A DNA stretch of 33,585 nt from Candidatus Segatella caccae (GTDB taxonomy: Bacteria > Bacteroidota > Bacteroidia > Bacteroidales > Bacteroidaceae). Position numbers and translations under genes: made by a program. Of the stretch, positions 1 to 7,790 are shown piece by piece. The notes under the pieces were generated by a model that ran no database searches, had not been told where the DNA came from, and saw only the letters and a program-made list of their open reading frames with translations. The first letter of the stretch is position 1. Each line of letters opens with the position of its first letter. Location of the stretch: positions 1-33,585 of the forward strand of contig USOQ01000021.1 of the NCBI GenBank assembly GCA_900556395.1. The letters are read 5' to 3'.

Positions 1-2
1 AA

Positions 3-1805
3 ATGCAAGACATTAGAAACATTGCAGTTATTGCACACGTTGACCATGGTAAGACGACCTTGGTCGACAAGATGATGCTCGCTGGCAAGCTCTTCCGTGA
101 CGGCCAGGATAACAGCGGCGAAGTTCTCGATTCCAACGACTTGGAGCGTGAACGCGGTATAACCATTCTTTCAAAGAATGTGTCTATCAATTGGAAAGGT
201 ACTAAAATCAATATTCTCGATACTCCGGGTCACTCCGACTTCGGTGGTGAGGTGGAGCGTGTGCTCAATATGGCAGACGGCTGTCTTTTGCTCGTCGATG
301 CCTTTGAGGGTCCTATGCCACAGACTCGCTTTGTGCTGCAGAAGGCTTTGGAACTTGGCTTAAAGCCCATCGTGGTAGTTAACAAGGTGGATAAGCCTAA
401 CTGCCGCCCAGAGGAGGTTTATGAGATGGTGTTCGACTTGATGTGCGACCTCAATGCTACAGAGGAGCAGCTCGACTTCCCTGTAGTTTATGGTTCTGCT
501 AAGAACGGTTGGATGGCAGAAGACTGGAAGACTCCTACTGATAATATCGACTATTTGCTCGACAAGATTGTAGAGGTTATCCCTGCTCCTAAGCAGTTGG
601 AGGGTACTCCTCAGCTCCTTATTACTTCTCTCGACTATAGTTCCTATACAGGTCGTATCGCCGTAGGTCGTGTACATCGTGGCACTCTGAAGGATGGCAT
701 GAATATCACTATCTGCCATCGTGATGGTACACAGGAGAAGACCAAGATCAAGGAACTTCATACATTCGAGGGTATGGGTCACAAGAAGACAGATCATGTA
801 GATTCTGGTGATATCTGTGCAGTTATCGGTTTGGAGAAGTTTGAGATTGGTGATACCATCTGTGATTATGAGAATCCAGAGCCACTTCCTCCAATCGCTG
901 TTGATGAGCCAACTATGAGTATGCTCTTCACCATCAACGATTCTCCATTCTTCGGTAAGGAGGGTAAGTTCTGTACTTCCCGCCATATCCAGGAGCGTTT
1001 GAACAAGGAGTTGGAGAAGAACTTGGCTCTTCGTGTTCAGCCATTCGAGGATTCTACGGATAAGTGGATTGTCAGCGGTCGAGGTGTACTTCATCTCTCT
1101 GTGCTCGTGGAAACCATGCGCCGTGAGGGTTATGAACTTCAGGTAGGTCAGCCTCAGGTTATCTATAAGGAGATTGACGGTGTGAAGTGCGAGCCTGTAG
1201 AGGAGTTGACCATCAACGTACCAGAGGAGTTCGCTTCTAAGATGATTGATATGGTAACCCGTCGTAAGGGTGATATGACTTCTATGTTGAACATGGGCGA
1301 CCGTGTGGATATCGAGTTTGATATTCCTTCTCGTGGTATCATCGGTCTTCGTACCAATGTGCTTACGGCATCTCAGGGCGAGGCCATCATGGCACATCGT
1401 TTCAAGGAGTATCAGCCTTACAAGGGCGAGATTAACCGCCGTTCTAATGGTAGTATGATCGCATTGGAGACAGGTACAGCCTATGCTTATGCCATCGACA
1501 AGTTGCAAGATCGTGGTAAGTTCTTCATCGACCCAGGTGAGGAAGTGTATGCAGGTCAGGTAGTGGGCGAGCATGTTCATGACAACGACCTCGTTATCAA
1601 TGTCACTAAGGCTAAGCAGCTCACCAACGTGCGTGCATCAGGTTCCGATGATAAGGCTCGTGTCATTCCTAAGACCGTGATGAGCTTGGAGGAGTGCTTA
1701 GAGTACATCCGTGGTGACGAATATGTGGAGGTTACTCCTAAGAGTATGCGTATGCGCAAGGTCATCCTCGACCACTTGGAGCGTAAGCGCAGCAACAAGG
1801 ATTAA
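3..1805 (+). CDS. typA: Ribosome-associated translational GTPase TypA/BipA
   Basis: TypA is a ribosome-binding GTPase of the EF-G/LepA superfamily, involved in stress adaptation and 50S subunit assembly; it acts in the cytoplasm. The 600-residue length is normal for the family. Visible GTPase motifs are the P-loop around residues 11-19 (AHVDHGKTT), the G2 region ERGITI, G3 DTPGH and G4 NKVD. Domain 2 and the EF-G-like domains III and V follow, with the characteristic SRGIIGLRTNVLT stretch and a basic C-terminus. The ATG lies at the third base of the window, so its promoter is outside, but the first residues (MQDIRNIAVIAHVDHGKTT) match the normal family N-terminus and the gene appears complete. 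A terminator hairpin follows the stop codon closely. The identity is very secure. Confidence 0.97.
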   Translation: MQDIRNIAVIAHVDHGKTTLVDKMMLAGKLFRDGQDNSGEVLDSNDLERERGITILSKNVSINWKGTKINILDTPGHSDFGGEVERVLNMADGCLLLVDAFEGPMPQTRFVLQKALELGLKPIVVVNKVDKPNCRPEEVYEMVFDLMCDLNATEEQLDFPVVYGSAKNGWMAEDWKTPTDNIDYLLDKIVEVIPAPKQLEGTPQLLITSLDYSSYTGRIAVGRVHRGTLKDGMNITICHRDGTQEKTKIKELHTFEGMGHKKTDHVDSGDICAVIGLEKFEIGDTICDYENPEPLPPIAVDEPTMSMLFTINDSPFFGKEGKFCTSRHIQERLNKELEKNLALRVQPFEDSTDKWIVSGRGVLHLSVLVETMRREGYELQVGQPQVIYKEIDGVKCEPVEELTINVPEEFASKMIDMVTRRKGDMTSMLNMGDRVDIEFDIPSRGIIGLRTNVLTASQGEAIMAHRFKEYQPYKGEINRRSNGSMIALETGTAYAYAIDKLQDRGKFFIDPGEEVYAGQVVGEHVHDNDLVINVTKAKQLTNVRASGSDDKARVIPKTVMSLEECLEYIRGDEYVEVTPKSMRMRKVILDHLERKRSNKD

Positions 1806-1836
1806 GCAAAGCCTCAGCTTTAATATAAATGGAGTT

Positions 1837-1884
1837 AAAAAATCCTCTCGAAGTCAGCCGTGTGTTGGCCAAGGAGGATTTTTT
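1837..1884 (+). terminator. Rho-independent terminator of typA
   Basis: An 11-bp perfect stem is formed by AAAAAATCCTC (1837-1847) and GAGGATTTTTT (1874-1884). The loop is 26 nt and the stem ends in a T-rich stretch. It begins about 30 bases after the typA stop codon. Because it covers the first part of the longest reading frame of the next gene, it argues for the downstream start of that gene. Confidence 0.7.
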
Positions 1885-1912
1885 CTTTTCTCCCCAACAA
1901 AAAATAGGTCAT

Positions 1913-2878
1913 ATGATGAAGCTCTTTTCATTTTTCAGAAAGTTTGCTTTGCCCTGTTCCCTTGTTTTGGGAGCCTTGGGATATTTGATTTTTGCCAATG
2001 TTCCTTTCTTGCAGCCATTGGGTGATGCGGTCGGACCACGGCTTGTGCATCTCATGCCTGTGGTTCTCTTTGCTCTTCTGTATGTTACCTTCTGCAAGAT
2101 AGAGATTAAGGAGATGAAGCCTAAGGCTTGGCATTTTGTGCTGCAACTCATTCGTACATCTCTCGCGCTGTTGATGGTGATAGCCATCTGTCTTTTTGGT
2201 AAGAATTACGAGGCAAAGGTCATCCTTGAGGGAGCCTTCATCTGTTTCATCTGTCCTACGGCAGCTGCCGTGGCTGTGGTGACGGAGAAGTTGGGTGGCA
2301 GCATAGGTTCACTCACCACCTACACCGTGATAGCCAATGTTTTTACGATGATCATCATTCCTTCTCTCTTCCCGATGGTAGAGAAGGGTGCTGATGTGTC
2401 GTTTCTCTATATGAGTATGATGGTGTTCCGCAATGTCACCACGGTACTTGTCGTTCCCTTACTGCTTGCCCTGCTGAGTCGTAAGTTGTTGCCTCGCTTT
2501 GTCGATAAGGTGAAGCGTGTAAAGGACTTAGGTTTCTATATGTGGTGTTTCAACCTGACGGTATTGATGGGCGAAACGGTGCGTAACATTCTTCATGCCA
2601 CCGTTTCGGGGTGGATACTTGCCCTTTTACTCTTTGTACCCTTGTTGGTTTGCATCATTCAGTTTGCCATCGGCAAGGCTGTTGGGCGCCATTGGGATGC
2701 CAGCATCAGTGCCGGACAGGCTTTGGGGCAGAAGAACACGATCGTGGGTATATGGCTCACACTTACTTTCCTCAATCCGCTTGCTGCTGTCGCTCCTGGC
2801 GCTTATGTGGTATGGCAAAACCTGGTCAATGGCTGGCAACTATGGTATAAAGAGAAGTATGGTCGCCTGAAATGGTGA
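1913..2878 (+). CDS. Bile acid:sodium symporter (BASS/SBF)-like membrane transporter
   Basis: This is a polytopic inner-membrane protein of about 320 residues with eight to ten hydrophobic segments. The C-terminal part contains a GQKNTIVGIWLTLTFLNP-type segment followed by a proline/alanine-rich helix, which resembles the SBF/BASS fold of sodium-coupled organic anion transporters. The substrate cannot be read from sequence. The frame is open back to an ATG at 1829, but that stretch lies inside the typA terminator and encodes a non-membrane peptide. The tandem ATGATG at 1913/1916, directly before the first hydrophobic helix (residues MMKLFSFFRKFALPCSL), is therefore preferred. There is no obvious partner gene; it sits alone between typA and the convergent luxS. 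The transporter family is fairly sure, the substrate unknown. Confidence 0.75.
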   Translation: MMKLFSFFRKFALPCSLVLGALGYLIFANVPFLQPLGDAVGPRLVHLMPVVLFALLYVTFCKIEIKEMKPKAWHFVLQLIRTSLALLMVIAICLFGKNYEAKVILEGAFICFICPTAAAVAVVTEKLGGSIGSLTTYTVIANVFTMIIIPSLFPMVEKGADVSFLYMSMMVFRNVTTVLVVPLLLALLSRKLLPRFVDKVKRVKDLGFYMWCFNLTVLMGETVRNILHATVSGWILALLLFVPLLVCIIQFAIGKAVGRHWDASISAGQALGQKNTIVGIWLTLTFLNPLAAVAPGAYVVWQNLVNGWQLWYKEKYGRLKW

Positions 2879-2898
2879 TGATGTACTTACATGTAATC

Positions 2899-2997
2899 TA
2901 CTCAACTTTCGCAAATGGGGAAGTTAAAGAATTTAAAGAAGTTAGAGAAGTTAAAGCCATATGCTTTATAGCTAAATATACAACAAAAAAAGCTATT
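2899..2997 (-). repeat. Dispersed palindromic intergenic repeat, copy A (half element)
   Basis: Read on the minus strand, this segment matches the right-hand part of the copies at 10448-10623 and 28645-28810. It has a T-run after ATAGC, then TTGTTGTAT, TAGCTATAAAGCATATGGCT, three to four TAACTTC-type units, and the end block CATTTGCGAAAGTTGAGT. The left arm is missing, so this is a truncated copy. It fills most of the gap between the BASS gene and the luxS terminator. Confidence 0.8.
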
Positions 2998-3007
2998 CTT
3001 ATACAAA

Positions 3008-3050
3008 TACATCAAGAGCCCACTCTAAAAAAAAGTGGGCTCTTGATGTA
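3008..3050. terminator. Bidirectional terminator between the BASS transporter gene and luxS
   Basis: A perfect 17-bp inverted repeat (3008-3024 and 3034-3050, core AAGAGCCCACT/AGTGGGCTCTT) encloses a 9-nt A-rich loop. It lies just past the luxS stop codon (3063) and downstream of the convergent plus-strand transporter gene. It can serve both strands, although neither side has a long U-tract. Confidence 0.75.
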
Positions 3051-3062
3051 TAATGCGCATGT

Positions 3063-3548
3063 TTATTCCTGAGTAGGATAAATGAGGTTTTCTTCCTTGA
3101 TGCAGTTGAGTACTTCCTGCAAGTATTTCCTTGACTCATATTTTGCCATAGGAAGGTCGTGGAGCAGATAGTTGCCGCAATCTTTGGCTGCCTGTCCAGG
3201 AATCTCTCCCTCAAAGTCGGCAACAAACTGGAAAGTACGTTTCATCAGCTCTACGATGTCCTTACTCTCCAGGTCGCCACGTATCAGCAGATAGTTGCCT
3301 GTAAGACATCCCATCGGCCCCCAATAGATGATACGGTCTTTCCACTCCTCGTCGTTGCGGAGATAAGTGGCTGCCAAGTGCTCGATGGTATGGATGGCAC
3401 CATTGTGCAGGCAAGGTTCCTGGTTGGGTACCTTCATGCGGATGTCGAAGGTGGTTACTACTTCTCCGCCTACTTCGTCCTTACGACTGACGTAGATGCC
3501 GCGGAGCAACTTGTTGTGATTAATTGTAAAGCTTGGTATCTTGTTCAT
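3063..3548 (-). CDS. luxS: S-ribosylhomocysteine lyase (AI-2 synthase) LuxS
   Basis: LuxS cleaves S-ribosylhomocysteine to homocysteine and 4,5-dihydroxy-2,3-pentanedione, the precursor of autoinducer 2. It is the second step of S-adenosylhomocysteine detoxification. The 161-residue protein has the HxxEH metal-binding motif (HTIEH, residues 53-57), the conserved GPMGC with Cys81, and the third metal ligand Cys124 in AAKDCGNY. Length and motifs are those of a normal active enzyme. It lies 65 bases downstream of mtnN on the same strand, so the two consecutive pathway enzymes are probably co-transcribed. The 17-bp hairpin at 3008-3050 would end the transcript. Confidence 0.97.
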   Translation of the reverse strand: MNKIPSFTINHNKLLRGIYVSRKDEVGGEVVTTFDIRMKVPNQEPCLHNGAIHTIEHLAATYLRNDEEWKDRIIYWGPMGCLTGNYLLIRGDLESKDIVELMKRTFQFVADFEGEIPGQAAKDCGNYLLHDLPMAKYESRKYLQEVLNCIKEENLIYPTQE

Positions 3549-3613
3549 TTCTGTTTAATGTTTAATGTTGGGTGTTGAATGTTTCTTCATTTTTCACTCT
3601 TCGTTCTTCACTT

Positions 3614-4312
3614 CTAAAGTCTTTTCAGGAAAGCCTTGGTCACCTGGAAGGAACCTTCTGCCATCTTAGCCCAGAAGTCGAAGTATTGCTGTGCCTTGGT
3701 GTCCTTGAGTGGCACGTCACTGATGATGCGGAAGGAGATGAAAGGAGTCTGGTAGATGTGGCAGGTATGAGCGATAGAACAGCTCTCCATATCCACAGCC
3801 ATAGCCTGGGGGAAGTGGTCGAGGATGGAGCGCATCTTCTCCTTGCTGTCTACAAACCAGTCACCGCTGACAATTTGTCCGGCATGAATCTGTGGGTGGA
3901 TATTGCCTGGCAACTCGTTGATGGCGAGAGCCTTTGCTACAAGCTCCTGGGGTGTGTCGAAGGTGGCTGGCATTCCGAGAATCTGACCATATTCACACTC
4001 CTCACCGCAGTAGGCATCATGATAAACGCACGATGTGGCTACCACTACCTCTGTCACGTTGAGGCGTATGTCGGCACCGCCCGCCACGCCTGTCGAGATG
4101 ATGAGGTCGGGCTTGAAGGCATCTATCATCTCTACGGCTCCGATGGTGCTATTCACTTTTCCGATGCCGCATTGCTGCATGATGACTTCGTTGTTTCCGA
4201 TGTTGCCAGTCACGAAGTCTTTGTGATTTCTATGCTCTGTCTTGCTGTCACTAAGCAATGTTTTGAGTTGCGCGAACTCCTTGTCCATCGCAACGATGAT
4301 TCCTATTTTCAT
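3614..4312 (-). CDS. mtnN: 5'-methylthioadenosine/S-adenosylhomocysteine nucleosidase
   Basis: This nucleosidase (Pfs) removes adenine from S-adenosylhomocysteine, methylthioadenosine and 5'-deoxyadenosine, supplying S-ribosylhomocysteine to LuxS. The start is set at MKIGIIVAMDKEF, which matches the family N-terminus and places the catalytic glutamate at residue 12. The 12 extra residues of the longer frame (from 4348) overlap the promoter. The nucleoside-binding stretch VDMESCSIAH and the FRIISD segment with the catalytic aspartate are present. Length is 232 residues. It is the first gene of the mtnN-luxS operon, transcribed away from the yfhO operon. A TATTTTTGC -7 box lies about 33 bases upstream. 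Confidence 0.95.
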   Translation of the reverse strand: MKIGIIVAMDKEFAQLKTLLSDSKTEHRNHKDFVTGNIGNNEVIMQQCGIGKVNSTIGAVEMIDAFKPDLIISTGVAGGADIRLNVTEVVVATSCVYHDAYCGEECEYGQILGMPATFDTPQELVAKALAINELPGNIHPQIHAGQIVSGDWFVDSKEKMRSILDHFPQAMAVDMESCSIAHTCHIYQTPFISFRIISDVPLKDTKAQQYFDFWAKMAEGSFQVTKAFLKRL

Positions 4313-4344
4313 ATTATAAAATTGCTTTTCGATGTAATTGGGAT

Positions 4345-4353
4345 GCAAAAATA
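4345..4353 (-). promoter_or_regulatory. Bacteroidota-type -7 box of the mtnN-luxS operon
   Basis: On the minus strand this reads TATTTTTGC, matching the TAnnTTTG -7 consensus of the Bacteroidota primary sigma factor. It ends 32 bases before the mtnN start. No clear -33 TTTG was seen at the usual spacing, so only the -7 element is called. Confidence 0.5.
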
Positions 4354-4397
4354 CAAAAAATATCTTATCTGTGGCATTTCTTATAAGAGAAAATGAT

Positions 4398-4482
4398 TAT
4401 CTTTGCAGAAGATTAGCTGCACTCGGCAATTTGAAAACAAGTTTTCCATTGCTCTCGTTTGCGCTATCTTTGCAGAAGATTA
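4398..4482 (+). promoter_or_regulatory. Duplicated promoter upstream of the yfhO-gscfa-murF-alr operon
   Basis: The 18-mer TATCTTTGCAGAAGATTA occurs twice, at 4398-4415 and 4465-4482. Each copy contains a perfect TAnnTTTG -7 box (TATCTTTG). Between them lies a small perfect inverted repeat, GAAAAC-AA-GTTTTC (4433-4446). The second copy ends 30 bases before the ATG at 4513. Tandem promoters with a possible operator are the simplest reading; the -33 elements are not obvious. Confidence 0.55.
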
Positions 4483-4512
4483 CGAAAAGAAAATATAAAC
4501 GTTTATATAAGA

Positions 4513-7014
4513 ATGGAATTTTTGAAGAAGTATCTGCTGGATATTTTAGCAGTAGTAGCGTTTGCCATCATCTCGTTTGTTTACTTCATGCCTGCCGACA
4601 TCGAGGGACGTATTCTGTATCGTCATGATGCTTCCGCAGGTGTGGGCGCGGGTCAGGAGCGTTCGCAGTTTGAGAAGAAAACAGGCGAGGAGACTCGTTG
4701 GACCAACTCCATATTTGGAGGCATGCCTACCTATCAGATGGCACCATCGTATAAGAGTGGTGCGGTGCTGAAGCAAGCATCCAATATGTATCATCTGTGG
4801 TTGCCCGAGAATGTGTGGTATGTTTTTGCTTATCTCTTAGGCTTCTATATCCTGTTGAGAGCTTTCGACTTCAGACAGTCGTTGGCGGCATTAGGCTCTA
4901 TCATCTGGGCCTTCTCGTCCTACTTCTTTATCATCATTGCCGCCGGCCACATCTGGAAGGTCATGGCTTTGGCTTATCTTCCCCCGATGATAGCTGGCAT
5001 TGTGCTGGCTTATAGAGGAAAGTACCTGTGGGGCTTGTTGCTCACGGCTTTCTTCTCTGCCTTAGAGGTTTATGCCAACCATGTGCAGATGACTTACTAT
5101 TATCTTTTCATCATACTCTTCATGGTGATAGCCTATCTCGTGGAAGCCATTCGCAAGCATGAGATGCAGCGTTTCGCTAAGGCTACTGCTGTATGTGTGG
5201 TAGGTGCTGCCATAGGTATCTGCCTCAATCTGTCGAGCCTGTATCACACCTGGCAGTATGGTCAGGAGTCGATGCGTGGAAAGAGTGAACTGGTGAAGAA
5301 GAATGTTGCCAATCAGACTGATAGCGGACTGGATAGAGACTACATCACCCAGTGGAGCTATGGCATCGATGAGACATGGACTCTCCTTATCCCTAATGCC
5401 AAAGGTGGTGCTTCTGTGCCACTGAGTATGAGCCAGAAGGCTATGGAGAAAGCCGATCCCAACTTTGTGCAGGTGTATCAACAGCTGGGACAGTACTGGG
5501 GCAACCAGCCTGGCACGAGTGGTCCTGTGTATGTGGGAGCTTTCGTTTGTATGCTCTTCGTTTTGGGTCTCTTCATCGTGAAGGGTCCTATGAAGTGGGC
5601 ACTCTTAGCTGCTACCATCCTGAGCATCCTGCTCTCTTGGGGGCGCAACTTCATGCCTTTCACCGACTTCTTCCTCGATTATGTTCCGATGTACGCCAAG
5701 TTCCGCACGGTGGCGTCCATCCTCGTTATAGCCGAGTTTACCATTCCGTTCCTTGCCATGTTGGCGCTCAAACGTATCATCGACGAGCCTGAGTTGCTGA
5801 AGAGCAAGATGAAGTGGGTGAGTCTGAGCTTCGCCCTTACTGCAGGACTTTGTGCTCTCTTTGCGTTGATGCCAGGTACTTTCTTCTACGACTTCATCTC
5901 TGTGGGCGAACTCCATGCTCTTCAGCAGATACCAGAGGAATATCGCATCCCGCTGATGAGCAATCTCGTAGAGATGCGACAGGCTGTGTTCTCTGCCGAT
6001 TGTTGGCGTTCGTTCTGGATCATCGTCATCGGCACCATCTTCCTCTTGCTCTACAGGTCGAAGAAGTTGGGTGCTGAATGGATGATAGGTGGTTTGATTC
6101 TCCTCTGCTTAGTAGACATGTGGTTAGTGAATAAACGCTATCTCTACGACGATATGTTTGTGGAGCAGACAGTGCGTAGCGCCCCACAGCGCATGACAGA
6201 GACCGACAAGACGATACTTCGCGACAAGTCGCTCGATTATCGTGTGCTCAACTTGGCTTCCAATACATTTAATGAGAACGAAACCTCTTATTATCATAAG
6301 AGCATCGGTGGATATAGTGCTGCTAAGTTGCGCCGCTATCAAGAGATGATCGATGCACATATCGCACAAGAGAAGAACAAGGTGTGGAACGCTGTAGCAG
6401 AAGCCAGCGGCGACATGACCCAGGTGAAGGGTGATAGCCTCTTCCCTGTGCTTAATATGCTCAACACCAAATATTTCATCATGCCGCTGCAGGCAGGACA
6501 GACGGTGCCTGTGCAGAATCCATACGCCTATGGCAATGCTTGGTTTGTTGACAAGGTGAACTACATGGCTAATGCCAATGAAGAGATCGATGCTGTGGGC
6601 AAGTACAACTTGCGCCATCAGGCAGTGGCGGATGCGAAGTTCAGAGAGCAGCTCGGTGAGAGTGTGCCTCAAGACGACACTTCTATCGCCAAACTGACGC
6701 AGTATAAGCCCAACAACTTAGTCTATGAGGTAAACTCCAGCAAGGGTGGTGTTGTGGTCTTCTCTGAGATATACTATCCAGGTTGGACTGCTACTATTGA
6801 TGGTCAGCCTGCAGAATTGGGACGCGTCAATTACATTCTGCGTGCCCTTCGTGTGCAGGCAGGTAAGCACACCGTCGTGCTCGACTTCCATCCAGCATCG
6901 CTTCGCAAGACCGAGACGGTGGCTTATGTTGGTTATGGCATCCTCGTTCTCCTTATTATAATAGGTGTATGGACAGAGTGGAAAAAGAAGAATAAAAATG
7001 AACTTCAGAACTGA
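4513..7014 (+). CDS. YfhO-like multispanning membrane protein
   Basis: The protein has about 833 residues and a dozen or more hydrophobic segments in its first 570 residues. A soluble C-terminal region follows, ending in a beta-rich stretch (VVVFSEIYYPGWTATIDGQPAELGRVNY) typical of YfhO-family proteins, and then a last membrane helix before a basic tail. YfhO proteins are GT-C-fold relatives thought to take part in glycosylation of cell-surface polymers such as teichoic acids in Firmicutes. In Bacteroidota the role is not settled. The start is placed at ATG 4513 (MEFLKKYLLDILAVVAF) because the frame upstream runs through the promoter repeat. It overlaps the next gene by 17 bases, so it is the first gene of an operon with the GSCFA gene and murF-alr, which suggests an envelope role. 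Confidence 0.85.
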   Translation: MEFLKKYLLDILAVVAFAIISFVYFMPADIEGRILYRHDASAGVGAGQERSQFEKKTGEETRWTNSIFGGMPTYQMAPSYKSGAVLKQASNMYHLWLPENVWYVFAYLLGFYILLRAFDFRQSLAALGSIIWAFSSYFFIIIAAGHIWKVMALAYLPPMIAGIVLAYRGKYLWGLLLTAFFSALEVYANHVQMTYYYLFIILFMVIAYLVEAIRKHEMQRFAKATAVCVVGAAIGICLNLSSLYHTWQYGQESMRGKSELVKKNVANQTDSGLDRDYITQWSYGIDETWTLLIPNAKGGASVPLSMSQKAMEKADPNFVQVYQQLGQYWGNQPGTSGPVYVGAFVCMLFVLGLFIVKGPMKWALLAATILSILLSWGRNFMPFTDFFLDYVPMYAKFRTVASILVIAEFTIPFLAMLALKRIIDEPELLKSKMKWVSLSFALTAGLCALFALMPGTFFYDFISVGELHALQQIPEEYRIPLMSNLVEMRQAVFSADCWRSFWIIVIGTIFLLLYRSKKLGAEWMIGGLILLCLVDMWLVNKRYLYDDMFVEQTVRSAPQRMTETDKTILRDKSLDYRVLNLASNTFNENETSYYHKSIGGYSAAKLRRYQEMIDAHIAQEKNKVWNAVAEASGDMTQVKGDSLFPVLNMLNTKYFIMPLQAGQTVPVQNPYAYGNAWFVDKVNYMANANEEIDAVGKYNLRHQAVADAKFREQLGESVPQDDTSIAKLTQYKPNNLVYEVNSSKGGVVVFSEIYYPGWTATIDGQPAELGRVNYILRALRVQAGKHTVVLDFHPASLRKTETVAYVGYGILVLLIIIGVWTEWKKKNKNELQN

Positions 7015-7786
7015 AATAGAGATACCGAAGGCCGACTTTGAGATCCTTCCGGCAGAGAAGATGCTCTTTGTGGGCAGTTGTTTTGCCGATAACTTAGGTC
7101 GGCGCTTCGTGGAGAACCGCTTCCTGGCTACGGTCAACCCCTTGGGTGTGATGTACAATCCTGCCAGCATCCTCCACACCATACAACAGTGTAGCGAGGT
7201 AAAGCCACGAGTGGCTGTCTTTACGCTCGGCACCAACCACGTTTATCTGCTCAAGGAAACAGGCGAAATCGTAGACAACTGCCAGAAGCGGCCACAGCGA
7301 CTTTTCGAGGAGCGCGAACTCACGGTGGAGGAGTGTGCCGCCTATCTGCAGCAAGCCATCGACAGGATACAGGCAGAGCGAGTCATCCTCACTGTTAGCC
7401 CCATACGCTATGCCAAGTATGGATTTCATGGCAGTCAGCTATCCAAGGCCACGCTGCTGCTCGCTGCTCAACAGGTGGTGAAAGCCAATCCCGATGTGGT
7501 GACTTACTTCCCCGCCTATGAGATTGTGAACGATGAGCTGCGCGACTATCGTTTCTATGCAGAAGATATGTTGCATCCCAGCCAGCAGGCGGTGGAGTAC
7601 ATCTGGCAACGATTCAGAGCTACTTACTTCGGGATGGCGGCAGAACAGTTTCTTGAAGACTGGCGCCCCATTCGCGAGGCTCGTGCTCACAAACCCTTCC
7701 ATCCCGACAGTGAGGAACATCAGCGTTTCCTCCGTGCGATAGACGAGAAGGAAAGACGATTCAATGAGAAATATTTTAATTCGTAA
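6998..7786 (+). CDS. GSCFA-domain protein (SGNH-hydrolase-like)
   Basis: The 262-residue protein begins MNFRTEIEIPKADFEI and carries the name-giving GSCFA motif at residues 26-30, with the candidate nucleophile Ser27. A GTNHVY segment follows, then LTVSPIRYAKYG, and near the C-terminus DMLHPSQQA with Asp190 and His193. This order resembles the Ser/Asp-x-x-His arrangement of SGNH/GDSL esterases, to which GSCFA domains are distantly related. No substrate is established, to my knowledge. No signal peptide is visible, so it is probably cytoplasmic. The start at 6998 is chosen over 6965 because the upstream residues are not family-like. It overlaps the yfhO-like gene by 17 bases and ends 4 bases before murF-alr, so translation is probably coupled. 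Confidence 0.88.
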   Translation: MNFRTEIEIPKADFEILPAEKMLFVGSCFADNLGRRFVENRFLATVNPLGVMYNPASILHTIQQCSEVKPRVAVFTLGTNHVYLLKETGEIVDNCQKRPQRLFEERELTVEECAAYLQQAIDRIQAERVILTVSPIRYAKYGFHGSQLSKATLLLAAQQVVKANPDVVTYFPAYEIVNDELRDYRFYAEDMLHPSQQAVEYIWQRFRATYFGMAAEQFLEDWRPIREARAHKPFHPDSEEHQRFLRAIDEKERRFNEKYFNS

Positions 7787-7790
7787 AATA

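Noticed and set aside
360..1580. 406-residue open frame antisense to typA
   Set aside because: It lies entirely inside the strongly recognisable typA gene, has no start signal and no family-like motifs; long antisense frames arise from codon bias.
1829..1912. Earlier start codon for the BASS-type transporter gene
   Set aside because: The sequence forms the typA terminator stem and encodes a peptide unlike the family N-terminus; the ATG at 1913 is better placed.
3159..4396. Two long plus-strand frames opposite luxS and mtnN
   Set aside because: They are mirror frames of two well-identified enzymes and show no protein-like features of their own.
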